Shown: piece by piece, positions 1 to 10,164 of the stretch
Layout of the letters: the number at the start of each line of letters is the position of its first letter
Position numbering within the stretch: position 1 is the stretch's first letter
DNA from: Hypomesus transpacificus
Taxonomy: Eukaryota; Chordata; Actinopteri; Osmeriformes; Osmeridae
Length of the DNA: 64,000 nucleotides
Reading direction: 5' to 3'
Assembly: GCF_021917145.1 (NCBI RefSeq)
Contig: NC_061080.1
Coordinates: 1,593,497 to 1,657,496 of the forward strand
The notes under the pieces: model-generated
The model's input: only the letters and a program-made list of their open reading frames with translations
The model's database searches: none
Told to the model about the DNA's origin: nothing
Program-made: the position numbers and the translations under genes

Positions 1-230
1 TTTTTTATTTCAGAAGAGTGTATCAAACTGGGTGCCCTTCGTATGACTCAGTACCCATGAAGTAGCCCTCAGGTTCAAAAAGGTTGGTGACCCCTGATGT
101 ACAGTATGTTTGTGTATTTACAGAGCAAAACATTTGCACTTGGAACACTGAAACCGTGATTCGCATACTGCATTATGACATCATCACCCAGACCATGATT
201 GCCTTGTGATGTCACAATGGCTCAGAAGGG
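1..230. other. Upstream non-coding flank, possible old repeat end
   Basis: No gene was found here. The stretch around 70-100 (TTCAAAAAGGTTGGTGACCCCTG split over 73-98) resembles the ends of old fish DNA-transposon fragments, but no partner end is in the window. The rest is plain flank ahead of the TATA box at 232. The resemblance is from memory only. Confidence 0.25.
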
Positions 231-231
231 C

Positions 232-239
232 TATATAAA
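232..239 (+). promoter_or_regulatory. TATA box of the first gene
   Basis: TATATAAA lies about 210 bases before the first ATG of the gene at 449. A start site near 262-270 would be expected. A possible first splice donor (AAGA then GTAAG) follows near 326 and a possible acceptor (TTGCAG) near 399, so the 5' UTR may be spliced. The motif is seen directly; promoter use is inferred. Confidence 0.5.
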
Positions 240-2324
240 CAGGTGCGCACAGCCGCGCAGCTCATTAGAAGATTGACACCGGAGAGTGAAGACTATCTAC
301 GACAAGAGAGACAACAGGACCAAGAGTAAGACACAGCTAGCTGAGTGAGATGACCTCTCTGAGGGGGACTTGTCTGGGGGGTTGCAGGCTGTAGCCCCTC
401 CGTACCACCTGCCTTGGCTGAAATCTGACAATTTGGTCAAAGTTAAACATGGGTCAAGCCCAAAGTCACCCAGTGGTGACTACTGAGAAGAGACCCAAGA
501 AACTAAAGGGGAAAAAGAAGAAAGGATTCTTTCCTTTCTTCAGGTACCATCTGACAAAGAGCCACCTCCAGGAATTGGATTGGAGCCCCATCAAAAAGGA
601 CAAAGACTGTACAGTTAAGCAACAAAACCTCCTACATCACATCCTATTACTGGTTTTGATGCCCATTTGATTTATGTAATGCTCTTATAGGCCTAAATAT
701 TTGTACTTAAAATGCCCAAATATTTGATATTGTGTGTAGGTCACATCACACAGTAATGTTGTGATGATGACTGACTGAACCCAAGGGGGGGTAGTGCATC
801 TCTGGTGGGGTAAATGTTTACATATGTTTGCTAGTTTCATATTGGACTGTCATTATAAACCTCCTGTACTGTCCTCTTCTCCTCTCATGAAAAGGACCTG
901 CTTCCTCTGTTCAGCCCTCTGTCTGGACCTCTGCTGCTGTACATGCCAGTGTGGCGTCCTGTAAGTTCTCCTCTGTCTTGGAGCTAAGAGTTTGAGAGGG
1001 GCACATATAACAAATAACAATAGCTTAGTAATGTCTACTTCAAACATTGACAATGTAGCCTACTCTGAACATTAAGCTTTTTTCATAACAATCCCTAAGA
1101 TTCTCTTATTGTTCTTGAATTGTTCTCTCTGTCGTGCCAAGGCTCCGTCATCCAGGCCTGATGTTGGTCAGCTGACTCGTGCTGGGAAGCTGTTAATGAC
1201 AGAGTTAACATCTCTGGACACTCTGGTAACCATTCACCTTCTATGTTGTTAGTCCACATTCTGCAGTCTTCAGGTTGAGAAACCATTGTGTTAGCTGCAC
1301 AGCATTAGTCACCATTGGACACAGATGGTGAAGTTAAAGTCTTCCGTTGTTCACTGTTACAGACCTTCTTCACGGCCCCAGTTTGGCTTCATCACATCCC
1401 TAAGATCTCCCTCACCCTGGCTGGGAAGATGGCATTGGACCTGACACTCAGAACACAGGTAACACATCATTCAGTACAAATTCAAAGAGTCGCCATGATG
1501 GAAGACTCACACTGCTTACACCATTTATACATGTATCTCTAAGCCAAAACAATGCAATAAAAATACACATCAAAGGTCCCAGGGGTGCAGGTCAGTCAAG
1601 CAAGCACCTAATGTTCTGGACAAGCCGACATAAAGGCCAGTTGCAGTGTCTTCATCTTTCCACTCAGACTGTATGTCAGTTAGTGATGAGCTCTGTTTAG
1701 TTACTAGGTAGACTCAGGGGTTTAAATGGGTTTCTGTGTGTCATGTGTTTCAGATGACCAGCGGACCCTTGCTGCCCTGGGAGTTCAGCCCTCTCTACTG
1801 TGGCCCTGTGGTCATTTGGACTGGGGTAAGAGCCATCTTACCTTTACCTTGACACACACACACACACAAATACTCACACTTACAAGGTCGTTATCTCAGT
1901 TGTTTTCCTTTAAATCTGCTGCAACGTTCTGGAATGTTGAGATGATGTCATGATGAGTGGGTTCAGTCCTGGGTTATTTGGTACCTATGGAAACATAGTG
2001 GACATGGATGGAGTGGCTAGTTTCATTCAAGGGGAGCTAGTTCTCTTGCCCCCCTCTCTCCAGTTATGAATGTGACAGCCTGGCTGCCTAATGTGTGTAT
2101 TCCTCTCCCCTGTGAGACTGGAGGAGTAGACACCTCAGGAAGTCATCATTTGAGTGTGTCAATTCAACTACATGCATCAAAGTATTTATGTCAGAGATAC
2201 TATGTTTCTCAGTGTAAGACATTGGATACACGGTCTTAGTTACAGTATGGTAAGGGTCTGTGGGTCCTACATCAGTTCCAGAGCATTCCACCTCACCCTC
2301 TCTTTTCTGTTTATGTTTCTGTAG

Positions 2325-3102
2325 AGGAGCTTGTGCTTTGACCTGGTGACATCCTCCAACTCATGGACCAGAGGATCTGGATCTAAGGTACTAACTATGA
2401 GAGTCATTCTTTGTAAACACACCTGCACACTTACCCAAACAAACAGCCTATTGGCCATCCATTCGTCCGTCATCTGCCGCTTTTCCGGGGGTCGGGTCGC
2501 GGGGTCAGCAACCTAAGCAGGGAGGCCCAGACTTCCCTCTCCCCGGCCAATTCCACCAGCTCTTCCTGGGGGGACCCCGAGGCGTTCCCAGGCCAGCTGA
2601 GAGACATAGTCCCTCCAGCGTGTCCTCGGTCTTCCCCTGACTGGTGTCCTCCCCCACCATCGTAGCCAACTCACCACCAGGTGGTGATCAGTTGACAGCT
2701 CCGCCCCTCTCCTCACCCGAGTTTCCGAGACATTCGGCCTCAGGTCCGACGACACGACTACAAAGTCGGTCATCGAACTGAGACCTTGGGTGTCCTGGTG
2801 CCAAGTGCACATATGGACGCCCTTATGCTTGAACATGGAGTTTGATATGGACAAGCCGTGTCCAGTACAGAAGTCTGACTCCAAAACACCACTCGGGTTC
2901 AGATCGGGGACGCCGTTCCTCCCAATCACGCCCCTACAAGCGCCAAACTGAGGGGAAACAAGTATTCCCGGGGAGGGGAACATTCCACTTCATCCTCTCT
3001 TCTCTGTTCATGTTTCTGTAGAGCAGCTTGTCTTCTGATCTGCTGAGCTCAGAGAGGAACTATGCATCCTCCTACTCGTGGACCAGAGGATCTGGGTCTA
3101 AG
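2325..3102 (+). repeat. Tandemly duplicated exon within the first gene
   Basis: Exons 2325-2387 and 3022-3102 both end in SWTRGSGSK and share the intron sequence before them (TGTTTATGTTTCTGTAG versus TGTTCATGTTTCTGTAG). The intron after them is also shared, through the AACAAACAGCCTATTG stretch near 2437-2452 and 3150-3163. The duplicated unit is therefore about 175 bp and both copies keep phase 0. The second copy has six extra codons and has diverged in its middle. A LINE fragment lies between the copies. Confidence 0.8.
2456..2985 (-). mobile_element. Internally deleted non-LTR retrotransposon fragment
   Basis: Read on the minus strand, 2983-2740 encodes a piece like a LINE AP-endonuclease: VIGRNGVPDLNPSG, FKHKGVHMCTWHQDT, and RGAELSTDHHLVVSWLRW near the catalytic SDH-type motif. 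It then runs directly into the usual C-terminal end of such polyproteins (RGRPRTRWRDYVSQLAWERL). Most of the reverse transcriptase is missing. The + strand starts with the CATCCATTCGTCCGTCATCTGCCGCTTTTCC type 3' end, split here at 2456-2486. Such fragments are very common in teleosts; I think Rex1/L2 or RTE-like but cannot assign the clade. It inserted next to the duplicated exon. Confidence 0.8.
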
Positions 3103-3873
3103 GTACTTTGAGAGTCAGCCTTTGCAAACACACCTGCACACCTATCCAAACAAACAGCCTATTGTTGTTATTTGTAACCCCTCCTTCCCACTTCCTCAGA
3201 GGGTGCACGTACATTCACACAGCGTGTTCATGACAAGGGGGGCTGACGCCAGGCTGTGGTGGGCCATGTCTGAGAAGAGATCCAGGGTCGGTCCAGATGT
3301 AAGTGCAAACGCAATCACACACGCGCATGCACAAGCCACACACAGTCTGACCCGGGTCCTCTTCCTCTGTTTGCTGTTGCAGGGATTCCACCACATGGTG
3401 ATGGCAGTGACCAGAGTTCAGGTAAGATTCCCCTGAAGTGTGACAGATGCCAACAGTGTGACACTTTCCTGTTCAGGATTGTATCTGAAGCTGTACTCTA
3501 GATCAGTTAACGCAGCACTCTGTCACTCATCCCTTCCTTGTATCTCCTTTCCCCTACAGCTCATTGGCGGCCAGGTGAGACAATATCAGTCTCACATGGG
3601 TTCTAAGACCACGGGTCTGGCTTACAAAGGGGTGAGAACTGCAACACTAGGATACATAGATAGATAGATAGTACCTCCCCATTTGATCCCAACAACCTGA
3701 TTCATCAGTTTAGGATTCTTTAAATGTTAAAGGTGTGTATACGTCTCCTTCTTGTCCACTAGCAAACTGATGTAACCATCACAGAGTCCAGCATGGTGGT
3801 GGGTCCAGATGGGATTCCACACATCACATCCAGAACCTCCTGGGGGTCCAGAAACGCCTGCGAGGAGGAGGAC

Positions 3874-4437
3874 CAGGGCCAGGACTGGGACCCCTCTGAG
3901 GAGGAGAATGATGAGGACTGGACCAAGGACCAGGGCCAGGACCTGTTAGGGTTAGTATAGCGTACTATTTATTGTTATCTGTAATTTAGGAAGTTTTAGT
4001 GTTAGGGTTATTATTGTCGTTTATTTTTTGCTATCTGTATTTTTAGGAAGTTTCACTTATCTAAGCTCAGCATAGATGTAAATGTGTTCCGTATTTCAGT
4101 GCCCAGTCTAACCTTGTGTTGTTCTGTGTACCTGACAAATAAAAGACTTGAACTTGAGGACTGGGACCACTCTGAGGAGGAGAATGATCAGGGCTGGACC
4201 AAAGACCAGGCCCAGGACTGGCTCCCCTCTGAGGAGGAGAACGATCAGGACTGGACCAAGGACCAGGCCCAGGACTGGCTCCCCTCTGAGGAGGAGAACG
4301 ATCAGGACTGGACCAAGGACCAGGCCCAGGACTGGCTCCCCTCTGAGGAGGAGAACGATCAGGACTGGACCAAGGACCAGGCCCAGGACTGGCTCCCCTC
4401 TGAGGAGGAGAACGATCAGGACTGGACCAAGGCCCAG
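3874..4437 (+). repeat. 57-bp coding tandem repeat (acidic 19-residue unit)
   Basis: Unit DWLPSEEENDQDWTKDQAQ is repeated about five to six times with almost no change in the last four copies. The first copies (3874-3942 and 4159-4215) are more diverged (DWDPSEEEND, DWDHSEEEND). The period is a multiple of three, so copy-number change keeps frame. A transposable element splits the array at 3943-4156. The near identity of copies points to recent expansion. Confidence 0.9.
3943..4156 (+). mobile_element. Short SINE/LINE-tail-like insertion in the acidic repeat exon
   Basis: The acidic repeat is cut after CCAGGAC and resumes after a 214-bp AT-rich block that ends AATAAAAGACTTGAACTTG. AGGAC is present on both sides (3938-3942 and 4157-4161), consistent with a target-site duplication. 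Removing the block and one AGGAC restores the repeat in frame. Left in place, it gives a stop at 3958. No donor/acceptor pair that I tried removes it in frame. The tail of short ACTTGA repeats is typical of fish retroposon 3' ends; the family is not identified. Confidence 0.65.
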
Positions 4438-7334
4438 GATCATGAGACCCATTTCCCTGCAAAATGGGAAAATGAAATGGAATTCCTTAAGTTAGTACAA
4501 TTCCTCAACAGGCATATTTTAATTGTTACATTTGACAACACGCCATACACATGGTACTTCAAAATAGATGCTATAAATGCTGCTGTATGCACAGGAATGC
4601 ATGTTAACAAGGTTGCCCTCATAGCTCTGTAGTTAGCTTGTCCAGGTTAACTTGACTGATCTGTATCTCCATAGGTTCTACTTGAGAGACAAGACCGTGG
4701 ACCAACTGTCCTACAAGGTGCCAGCTCTTAGGCAGGCGTTCACTGTGAGTAGTCTACTATCTAGGTAGCTCCTGTGTGTTGATGTTCTATAAAATGCTAA
4801 GTAGTCAACTCCTGTGTGCTGTCAGTAAAGATTATTCTAGCTAGTTATCCTGATCGTCCATGTTTGTCCCCAGACGCTGTTTACTAAGAGCAGAGAGTTC
4901 ATGTTGGCGCTGGTTTTTAGCAAGGCTGGCAACTGAAGCGCAGAAGGTATCTGACATATTATCCCTCCACCAACAGTTACTAGACTTTGGGTGACTTTGG
5001 GTGACCTTGATATATGTCACCCTGGTAGGGTGTCACCACTTGAATAGTCTACACACATGCTAACTTGGAGATAAATTGAACACACCTTAGAAAACATGGG
5101 GTCTGTGTGTCTGTGTTCTCCAGGATGAAGAGCAGCTGTTTCTGCAGTACACAAGGCTGCTGAAGTACACCTCAGACCACGCCCACCTAGACTCCATCAT
5201 GCAGGAGCTGGGAGCGGCATCGGTGAGGAGAGGAGAGGGGGACGAAGGGGAGGAAGGGAGGGGAGGTGAAGGACATGATGGATGGTGGGGGAGAGGAGGG
5301 CAGGAAAGGAGAAAGAGGGGAGGAAATATTTTTCCCCTTCTGACCTCAGCCCCCCTTATGGTCAGTTCATGCTCATAAAAAGGTGCCAAGCTCACAACAT
5401 CTTTATTGAGCATTCTCAATGTTAAAATTTGGGCATGGGGTCTGTGACATCACACATTCTAGAAGGTGCGAGACACTTGTCTGTGGCAGCAAACTGGTCT
5501 GAATGACATTGTTTTTCAAGCACAAATTGTCCTCGAAGCCCAGGCAATATGCACAGTTTAATGACCTGGACGCCTCACATCTCCTCTCATCTCACTTCAT
5601 CAGCATCAGGGATGTGAGAGTCTAAAAACTAGCTAATAACTTGTGGGAACTCTTTTCAGATTCATCACTTGAGCATCATAGATGTGGTGATTGAGCTGGT
5701 TATGCTGCGCCTGATCGTGTTTGGCTATCGCCAGTCGTATTTCAAAGTAAGTGCCCTGCCTCACCCAGTCCTGCATCACAGGGGTGCAGTGACATCACCA
5801 TGTCTAGATAGCCACGGAAGTCATTTTCATCTACTCCACGATGCGAGCCAAAGTTTACAAGTGGTTGACTAATCAGTTAGTCACAGTCTTGGTGTCTGAC
5901 CCAGCCTCCCTCCTTCTCTTGCTCTCTTCCTCCCCCTCTCCCTCCCCCATCCCCAGGGTCCAGATTGCTTCATGCTCCAGCTACATGACCTGGTGGAAGC
6001 CTTCCTCCCTCAGGACACAGAGGGAGCCCCGGGGAAAACATACCTGGAGAAACTGAAGGTGTGCTCTCTCTCCTTTTCTCTCTCTTGATCTCTCTCCCCC
6101 CTCTCTCTCTCTGTCTCTTTCTCTCTCACACACACACTTTCTCTCTTGTTCAAGATACCCACAGTGTTCGTTTGGCGCCTCAACCTTTGTGCACTCCTCT
6201 TGTTTACAGAAAACGTTCTTGGACTTCCTGGACAACATCTTGGGTCTCCCAGAAGCCCTCTACTCCTGCCAGAGCGACTTGGTTTCCAAAGTAATGCACC
6301 ATCTTGGGGCCATGTTTTCCAAACTGCTCAGGGTGGATGAGGACTTGACTGAGGACCAGGACCAGGACTCCTCTCAGGAGGAGGAGAAGAACATGACTCT
6401 GGACCCAGGACCCAGATGGTGGAGGACTTGAGATGGATCCCGCTGGCTTGGAAAAAGCCGGTGGAACCCAATCCTCTTCTTCATCCTCCCCCTCCTCCAC
6501 CAGTTCCTCCACCTCCAGGGGCTCCATGGCTCGGGCCCTCAGCCCAGAGGGAGATAATCTGGGGACGCTCGGAAAAACCGACCCCCCCACGTCCCCGAAA
6601 TGGTTCACACTGGTAAGCTGAAAACAACACCACACACTGGCACTAGGTAGAACTGACCTGAGCTGAGTCAGCGATAAGAAGGGACGACATGTGAAAATTT
6701 CAATGAATCTGTGTGTCTTTGCTCTCACTTCCAAACCCAGAAGAAAGAGAGGACGTCTCTCAAGGATGGACAGACTGGGGCTGCCAAGGGCAGAAAGAGA
6801 AGCAGACTGATTAAGACCAATAAAGTGTGTCCCCTCAGCTTTGAACGTAAGATCCTGACTGCACATTGGCTCATTTAGGCTTTCCCACTGTAGTTGGCCC
6901 CGCATTTCACACACACGCACGCACTATTTTTAAGTGAGAGGTCACAGTGCTGAAGTTACATGTGATGTCATATCCTGTTGTGTGATGCTGTTTCATGTCC
7001 AGGTCCAGACCTTGGCGAGTCGTCCATTGTAGAAAGAGAAGAGAAGAAGAAGACAAAGTCCATCAAAGCCTTCTTCCAGGGGATCTCTGTTGCCCTTTCC
7101 AGGGCTTTCTGCTTTGGCTGCATGGAGGAGATTCACCAGTAGAGGGGGCTACCTGCTCACTCAACTGGCTGCAGCGGCAGAGAGAGAACCTGTTGAACCC
7201 GGGATAGATAGATAGATAAGAGATAGTTAGATAAGATAGATAAGAGATATATGGATAAGATAGATATGATAGATAAGAGATAGATAAATAAGAGATAGAT
7301 AGATAAGAGAGATAAATAAGAGATAGATAGATAG

Positions 7335-7764
7335 TGTCACGAGGGGACGTGTGGTGGAGAGCCGGTATGTGGGTCTCGGGGAGTGGCTACCCGGTCCCAA
7401 GATGGCTGCCGAGAGGACTACACCTCCCAGAAGGCACCACGCCACCAGGTGCATCTGCCTCAGTCCCCTGATTGAGGCGGGAGCTCAGGTGGGGGAGGGA
7501 GATAAAACAAAAGGCCGGACCCACCCACCAAAGGGGAGAGAGCGTACCTGGCGCAAACAGAGGTCAACGCCAGAAGAACTTTGAGTGGAAGATACCTGGT
7601 AGGATCCAATCCGAGGAGCAACTTTTTGTGTTCAACCAAACTTTTGTTTTTTTGTTGGTAAATAAACCGGATTCCTTGTTTTGAACCCACTTTTGCCTGC
7701 TCTGTTCGGTTTTGACGCACTGCCCTACACCCCGCACAGTGGTCTAGCCTCTCATGCTACCACA
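7335..7764 (+). mobile_element. Solo LTR of an LTR retrotransposon
   Basis: A 430-bp block begins TGTCACGAGG and ends GCTACCACA, giving the TGT...ACA ends usual for LTRs. It is flanked on both sides by ATAG, a possible 4-bp target duplication, although the flanks are GATA repeats so this is weak. Inside are a GATAAAAC TATA-like site near 7501, an AATAAA signal near 7662 and a T-rich stretch after it. No second LTR or gag-pol sequence is present. The ends suggest a Gypsy-type element; this is inference. Confidence 0.7.
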
Positions 7765-7819
7765 ATAGATAGATTAATAGATAGATAGATAGTTAAATAG
7801 ATACATAGTTAAATAGTAA

Positions 7820-7892
7820 GTAAGTAGACTTTATTTATATAGCACATTTCATACAAGAATTGCAGCTCAAGGTGCTTTACATAAAATCAAGA
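7820..7892 (+). repeat. Short dispersed fish repeat
   Basis: The stretch containing ACTTTATTTATATAGCAC and CTCAAGGTGCTTTACAT matches a phrase I know as widespread in teleost genomes. It lies within the GATA array. Its family cannot be named from sequence alone. Confidence 0.5.
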
Positions 7893-8166
7893 AAAGTTTC
7901 ATCGATAGATACATAGATAAGAGATAGATAGATACATAGATTGAAAAGAGATGAATAGTTAGATAAATAAGAGATATAGATAGATAAGATAGACAAGACA
8001 TAGATATATAGATAGTCAAATATATAGACACATAGATAAGATAGATAAGAGATAGATAGATTGATGGATAGATAGATAAGAGAGAGATAACAGATAGATA
8101 AGAGATAGATAGATGGATAAATAGAAATGAGATAGACAGTTAAATAGATTAAGAGATAGATAGATA

Positions 8167-9402
8167 CAGTGGCGTTTTTATGTAAAAAATTGGTGGGGCA
8201 AAAAACATTTCAAAATATAGGATACCAGTAAGCTACAAAAGCTTCCTCTTGATGTGTTTATTAACACGTCAACAAACAGCTTGGCTCCACACAACACTTA
8301 ACGACAGAGCGGCTTGCTTCTACCAGGTGTTGTACTACACAAACTGGAGAGAAAGAGACATTCTTGGGTAATTGCTCTCCTTGTCTCTCTCACACAGATG
8401 TAAAATTACCACTGTCATATTTACAAACCTAAATTAGGAACCAAGCTCAGAACCAATGTGCCTACAGGGCCATGCGCAAACAGCAATGAGCTCAACACAA
8501 CGGAAGGCCACAACGAAGGAGAAATACAACTTTTTAGGGATACAGATCCATTCTATGACAACAACCAGATAAGCATGGACACACTGACACGTCACCATCT
8601 TTATCTACCGATCCAGCCCCCAAATATGACAAAGGCACGGACCAGCACCACAAAGGCAGGATGATAAAATATGCTTTCACTCACCAAGGCTGAAAGCTCA
8701 CTTGAAGAGAAAGGTGCCTTCTTTTGTATGCTAACTAGACTAACCGTTAGCCACTTTCTTCAAAAACCACTCCACGTTAAACCTGCGGTTACTTTTACCA
8801 GCAGTTTGAGCGATGACAATATCGTGGCTGATGGGCACCACTTATGCTGCTTTACTTCAACTTTCTCCTCCAAATTAAGCGTTTATAGGGTATATAACTG
8901 GTGCTCAAGTATGAAATCAACTTGCCGACTAATGTTGGCGCCAGAAAGACAGATAGCCAATCAGGTCTGAAATACGAAATGACGCTGTGGTGGGGCAACT
9001 GGCTCTCAGCCCCACTTGGCATCAAATTTGTGTGATCTACTTTACATTACATTACATTCTGAGCATGCGTATTAAAATTTCCCACGTCCAATGTACATTG
9101 CATTGTGAGAGAGGGGCTAGCCCCACCAGAGCCCCACTTTCACGATTAGCCTATGCTAACTCGAATTGGCAGAACGCAGTCTGAAGCATGGCAGGGACCA
9201 ATGAACATTAAATAAAATCTTGACACAAACGAATGAAACGAAACAATTTAGGAAGACACTATATTCATAGATAGTAAATTATTCGAAGTAAACGAAAATA
9301 AAAATGTTCGAGAAATAAAAGTTAACATAATTTTGTTGCAGTTCTTTCTGTTGATAACAGGTGGGGCACTGCCCACCTGCCCCTAATGACCAGTCGCCAC
9401 TG
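8167..9402. mobile_element. Non-autonomous hAT-type DNA transposon
   Basis: The block starts CAGTGGCG and ends CGCCACTG, an 8-bp perfect terminal inverted repeat of the hAT kind. It is flanked by GATAGATA on both sides (8159-8166 and 9403-9410), the 8-bp target duplication length of hAT elements. Because the site is a GATA microsatellite, the duplication could be chance. Sub-terminal GTGGGGCA and TGCCCCAC-like words occur near both ends. The 1.2-kb interior has only short open frames and no recognisable transposase. Confidence 0.8.
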
Positions 9403-9439
9403 GATAGATAGATTTCCTGATGTATCTCCACACATTATG

Positions 9440-9490
9440 TTTCCTGTCCTGGTCCAGACCTTGGCAAGTCCTCCATCCTCCAACAACCGT
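9440..9490 (+). pseudogene. Vestige of the first gene's last exon
   Basis: GTCCAGACCTTGGCAAGTC at 9452-9470 nearly repeats the start of the last exon at 7003 (GTCCAGACCTTGGCGAGTC), and the preceding intron end is also similar (TTTCCTGTCCTG versus TTTCATGTCCAG). The acceptor AG is lost. Similarity ends soon after, at CCATCCTCCAACAACC. This looks like a partial duplication carried with the GATA tract. Confidence 0.55.
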
Positions 9491-9810
9491 GAGTACGTCC
9501 CTATTCTTCAGAATTGTGTAACTGTTTTTTGCTCTGCTAAATTGCTGCACTAGTCCACTCTAATTCTAATATTACTGTAACTGTTAGCTGCTCCTGGCAT
9601 TCTCTAATTCCTGCTCTCCTCTCTTTGGTTTGAGCTGTCAGCATCTGCCTTGTCGTGGGTCGGTCAACGCTGGACCTGATCGCCAGTGGACGTCAATCTG
9701 TGACAGTCTGCCAAAGCTGGATCTTGTCGCCAACCGGAAACCAGTCTCCATGTCGAACGACAACAAGTTCCCTGTTCCTTTTCTCACCCCCCGGCCTGTG
9801 ATGCTGCGCC
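9491..9810. other. Non-coding spacer, possibly retroelement-derived
   Basis: No gene is recognised. The stretch before the minisatellite includes GCTGGACCTGATCGCCAGTG and GATCTTGTCGCCAACCGG. Together with the AATAAA-ending block at 10170-10340 it could be the 3' portion of an old retroposon into which the minisatellite expanded. This is a weak inference. Confidence 0.2.
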
Positions 9811-9815
9811 CCTCA

Positions 9816-10160
9816 TTCCTCAGCCCTCAGCCCCCAGCCCTCAGCCCCCAGTCCTCAGCCCTCAGCCCCCAGCCCTCAGCCCTCAGCCCCCAGCCCTCAT
9901 TCCTCAGCCCTCATTCCTCATTCCTCAGCCCCCAGCCCTCAGCCCTCAGCCCCCAGCCCTCATTCCTCAGCCCCCAGCCCTCAGCCCCCAGCCCTCAGCC
10001 CCCAGCCCCCAGCCCTCAGCCCCCAGCCCTCATTCCTCAGCCCCCAGCCCTCATTCCTCAGCCCCCAGCCCTCATTCCTCAGCCCCCAGCCCTCAGCCCC
10101 CAGCCCTCAGCCCTCATTCCTCAGCCCCCAGCCCCTCAGCCCCCAGCCCCTCAGCCCTGC
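9816..10160 (+). repeat. CCCTCAGCCCCCAG-type minisatellite
   Basis: About 345 bp of tandem 7- and 14-base units (CCCTCAG, CCCCCAG), mixed with the variant CCCTCATTCCTCAG. One frame stays open and reads as Ser-Pro-Gln-Pro repeats, but this is a product of the repeat and not a gene. Confidence 0.9.
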
Positions 10161-10164
10161 GTAT

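Larger units (their letters stand above)
449..7142 (+). pseudogene. Unrecognised 19-exon gene with broken reading frame; possible mitoguardin-like C-terminus
   Basis: I do not recognise this gene with certainty. Splice-consistent exons are 449-543, 915-960, 1142-1225, 1363-1458, 1754-1825, 2325-2387, 3022-3102, 3200-3298, 3383-3421, 3560-3631, 3763-4490 (interrupted), 4675-4744, 4874-4946, 5124-5222, 5660-5746, 5957-6058, 6210-6612, 6741-6846 and 7003-7142 (stop TAG). The product starts MGQ, a possible N-myristoylation start, followed by a Lys-rich run. It then has a tandem acidic repeat with core PSEEENDQDWTKDQAQ, an alpha-helical region, a Ser-rich linker and a Cys-containing tail ending FCFGCMEEIHQ. 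Exons 4874-4946 and 6210-6612 are each one base too long, and a 214-bp insertion with an in-frame stop splits the acidic exon. Every other exon junction keeps frame. The helical region (HHLSIIDVVIELVML; PDCFMLQLHDLVEAFLP) loosely follows the MIGA/FAM73 pattern. It is either a decaying gene or an assembly-damaged one. Confidence 0.6.
7204..8166. repeat. Degenerate GATA/GATAA microsatellite tract
   Basis: A long imperfect array of GATA, GATAAGA and related units runs from just after the stop of the first gene. It is interrupted by a solo LTR (7335-7764) and a dispersed repeat piece near 7820-7890, and ends at the hAT element. Units resume at 9403-9412, showing that the hAT element landed inside the array. 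No gene lies in it. Confidence 0.95.

Noticed and set aside
4067..4495. Other-frame and antisense repeats (for example GPWSSPDRSPPQRGASPG)
   Set aside because: Shadows of the 57-bp acidic repeat, whose frame is fixed by splicing to the next exon.
449..7142. Calling the first gene's frame breaks pure assembly error
   Set aside because: Not excluded, but the flanking genes show no frame break in 42 exons and one lesion is a 214-bp insertion with a target duplication, so true decay is at least as likely.
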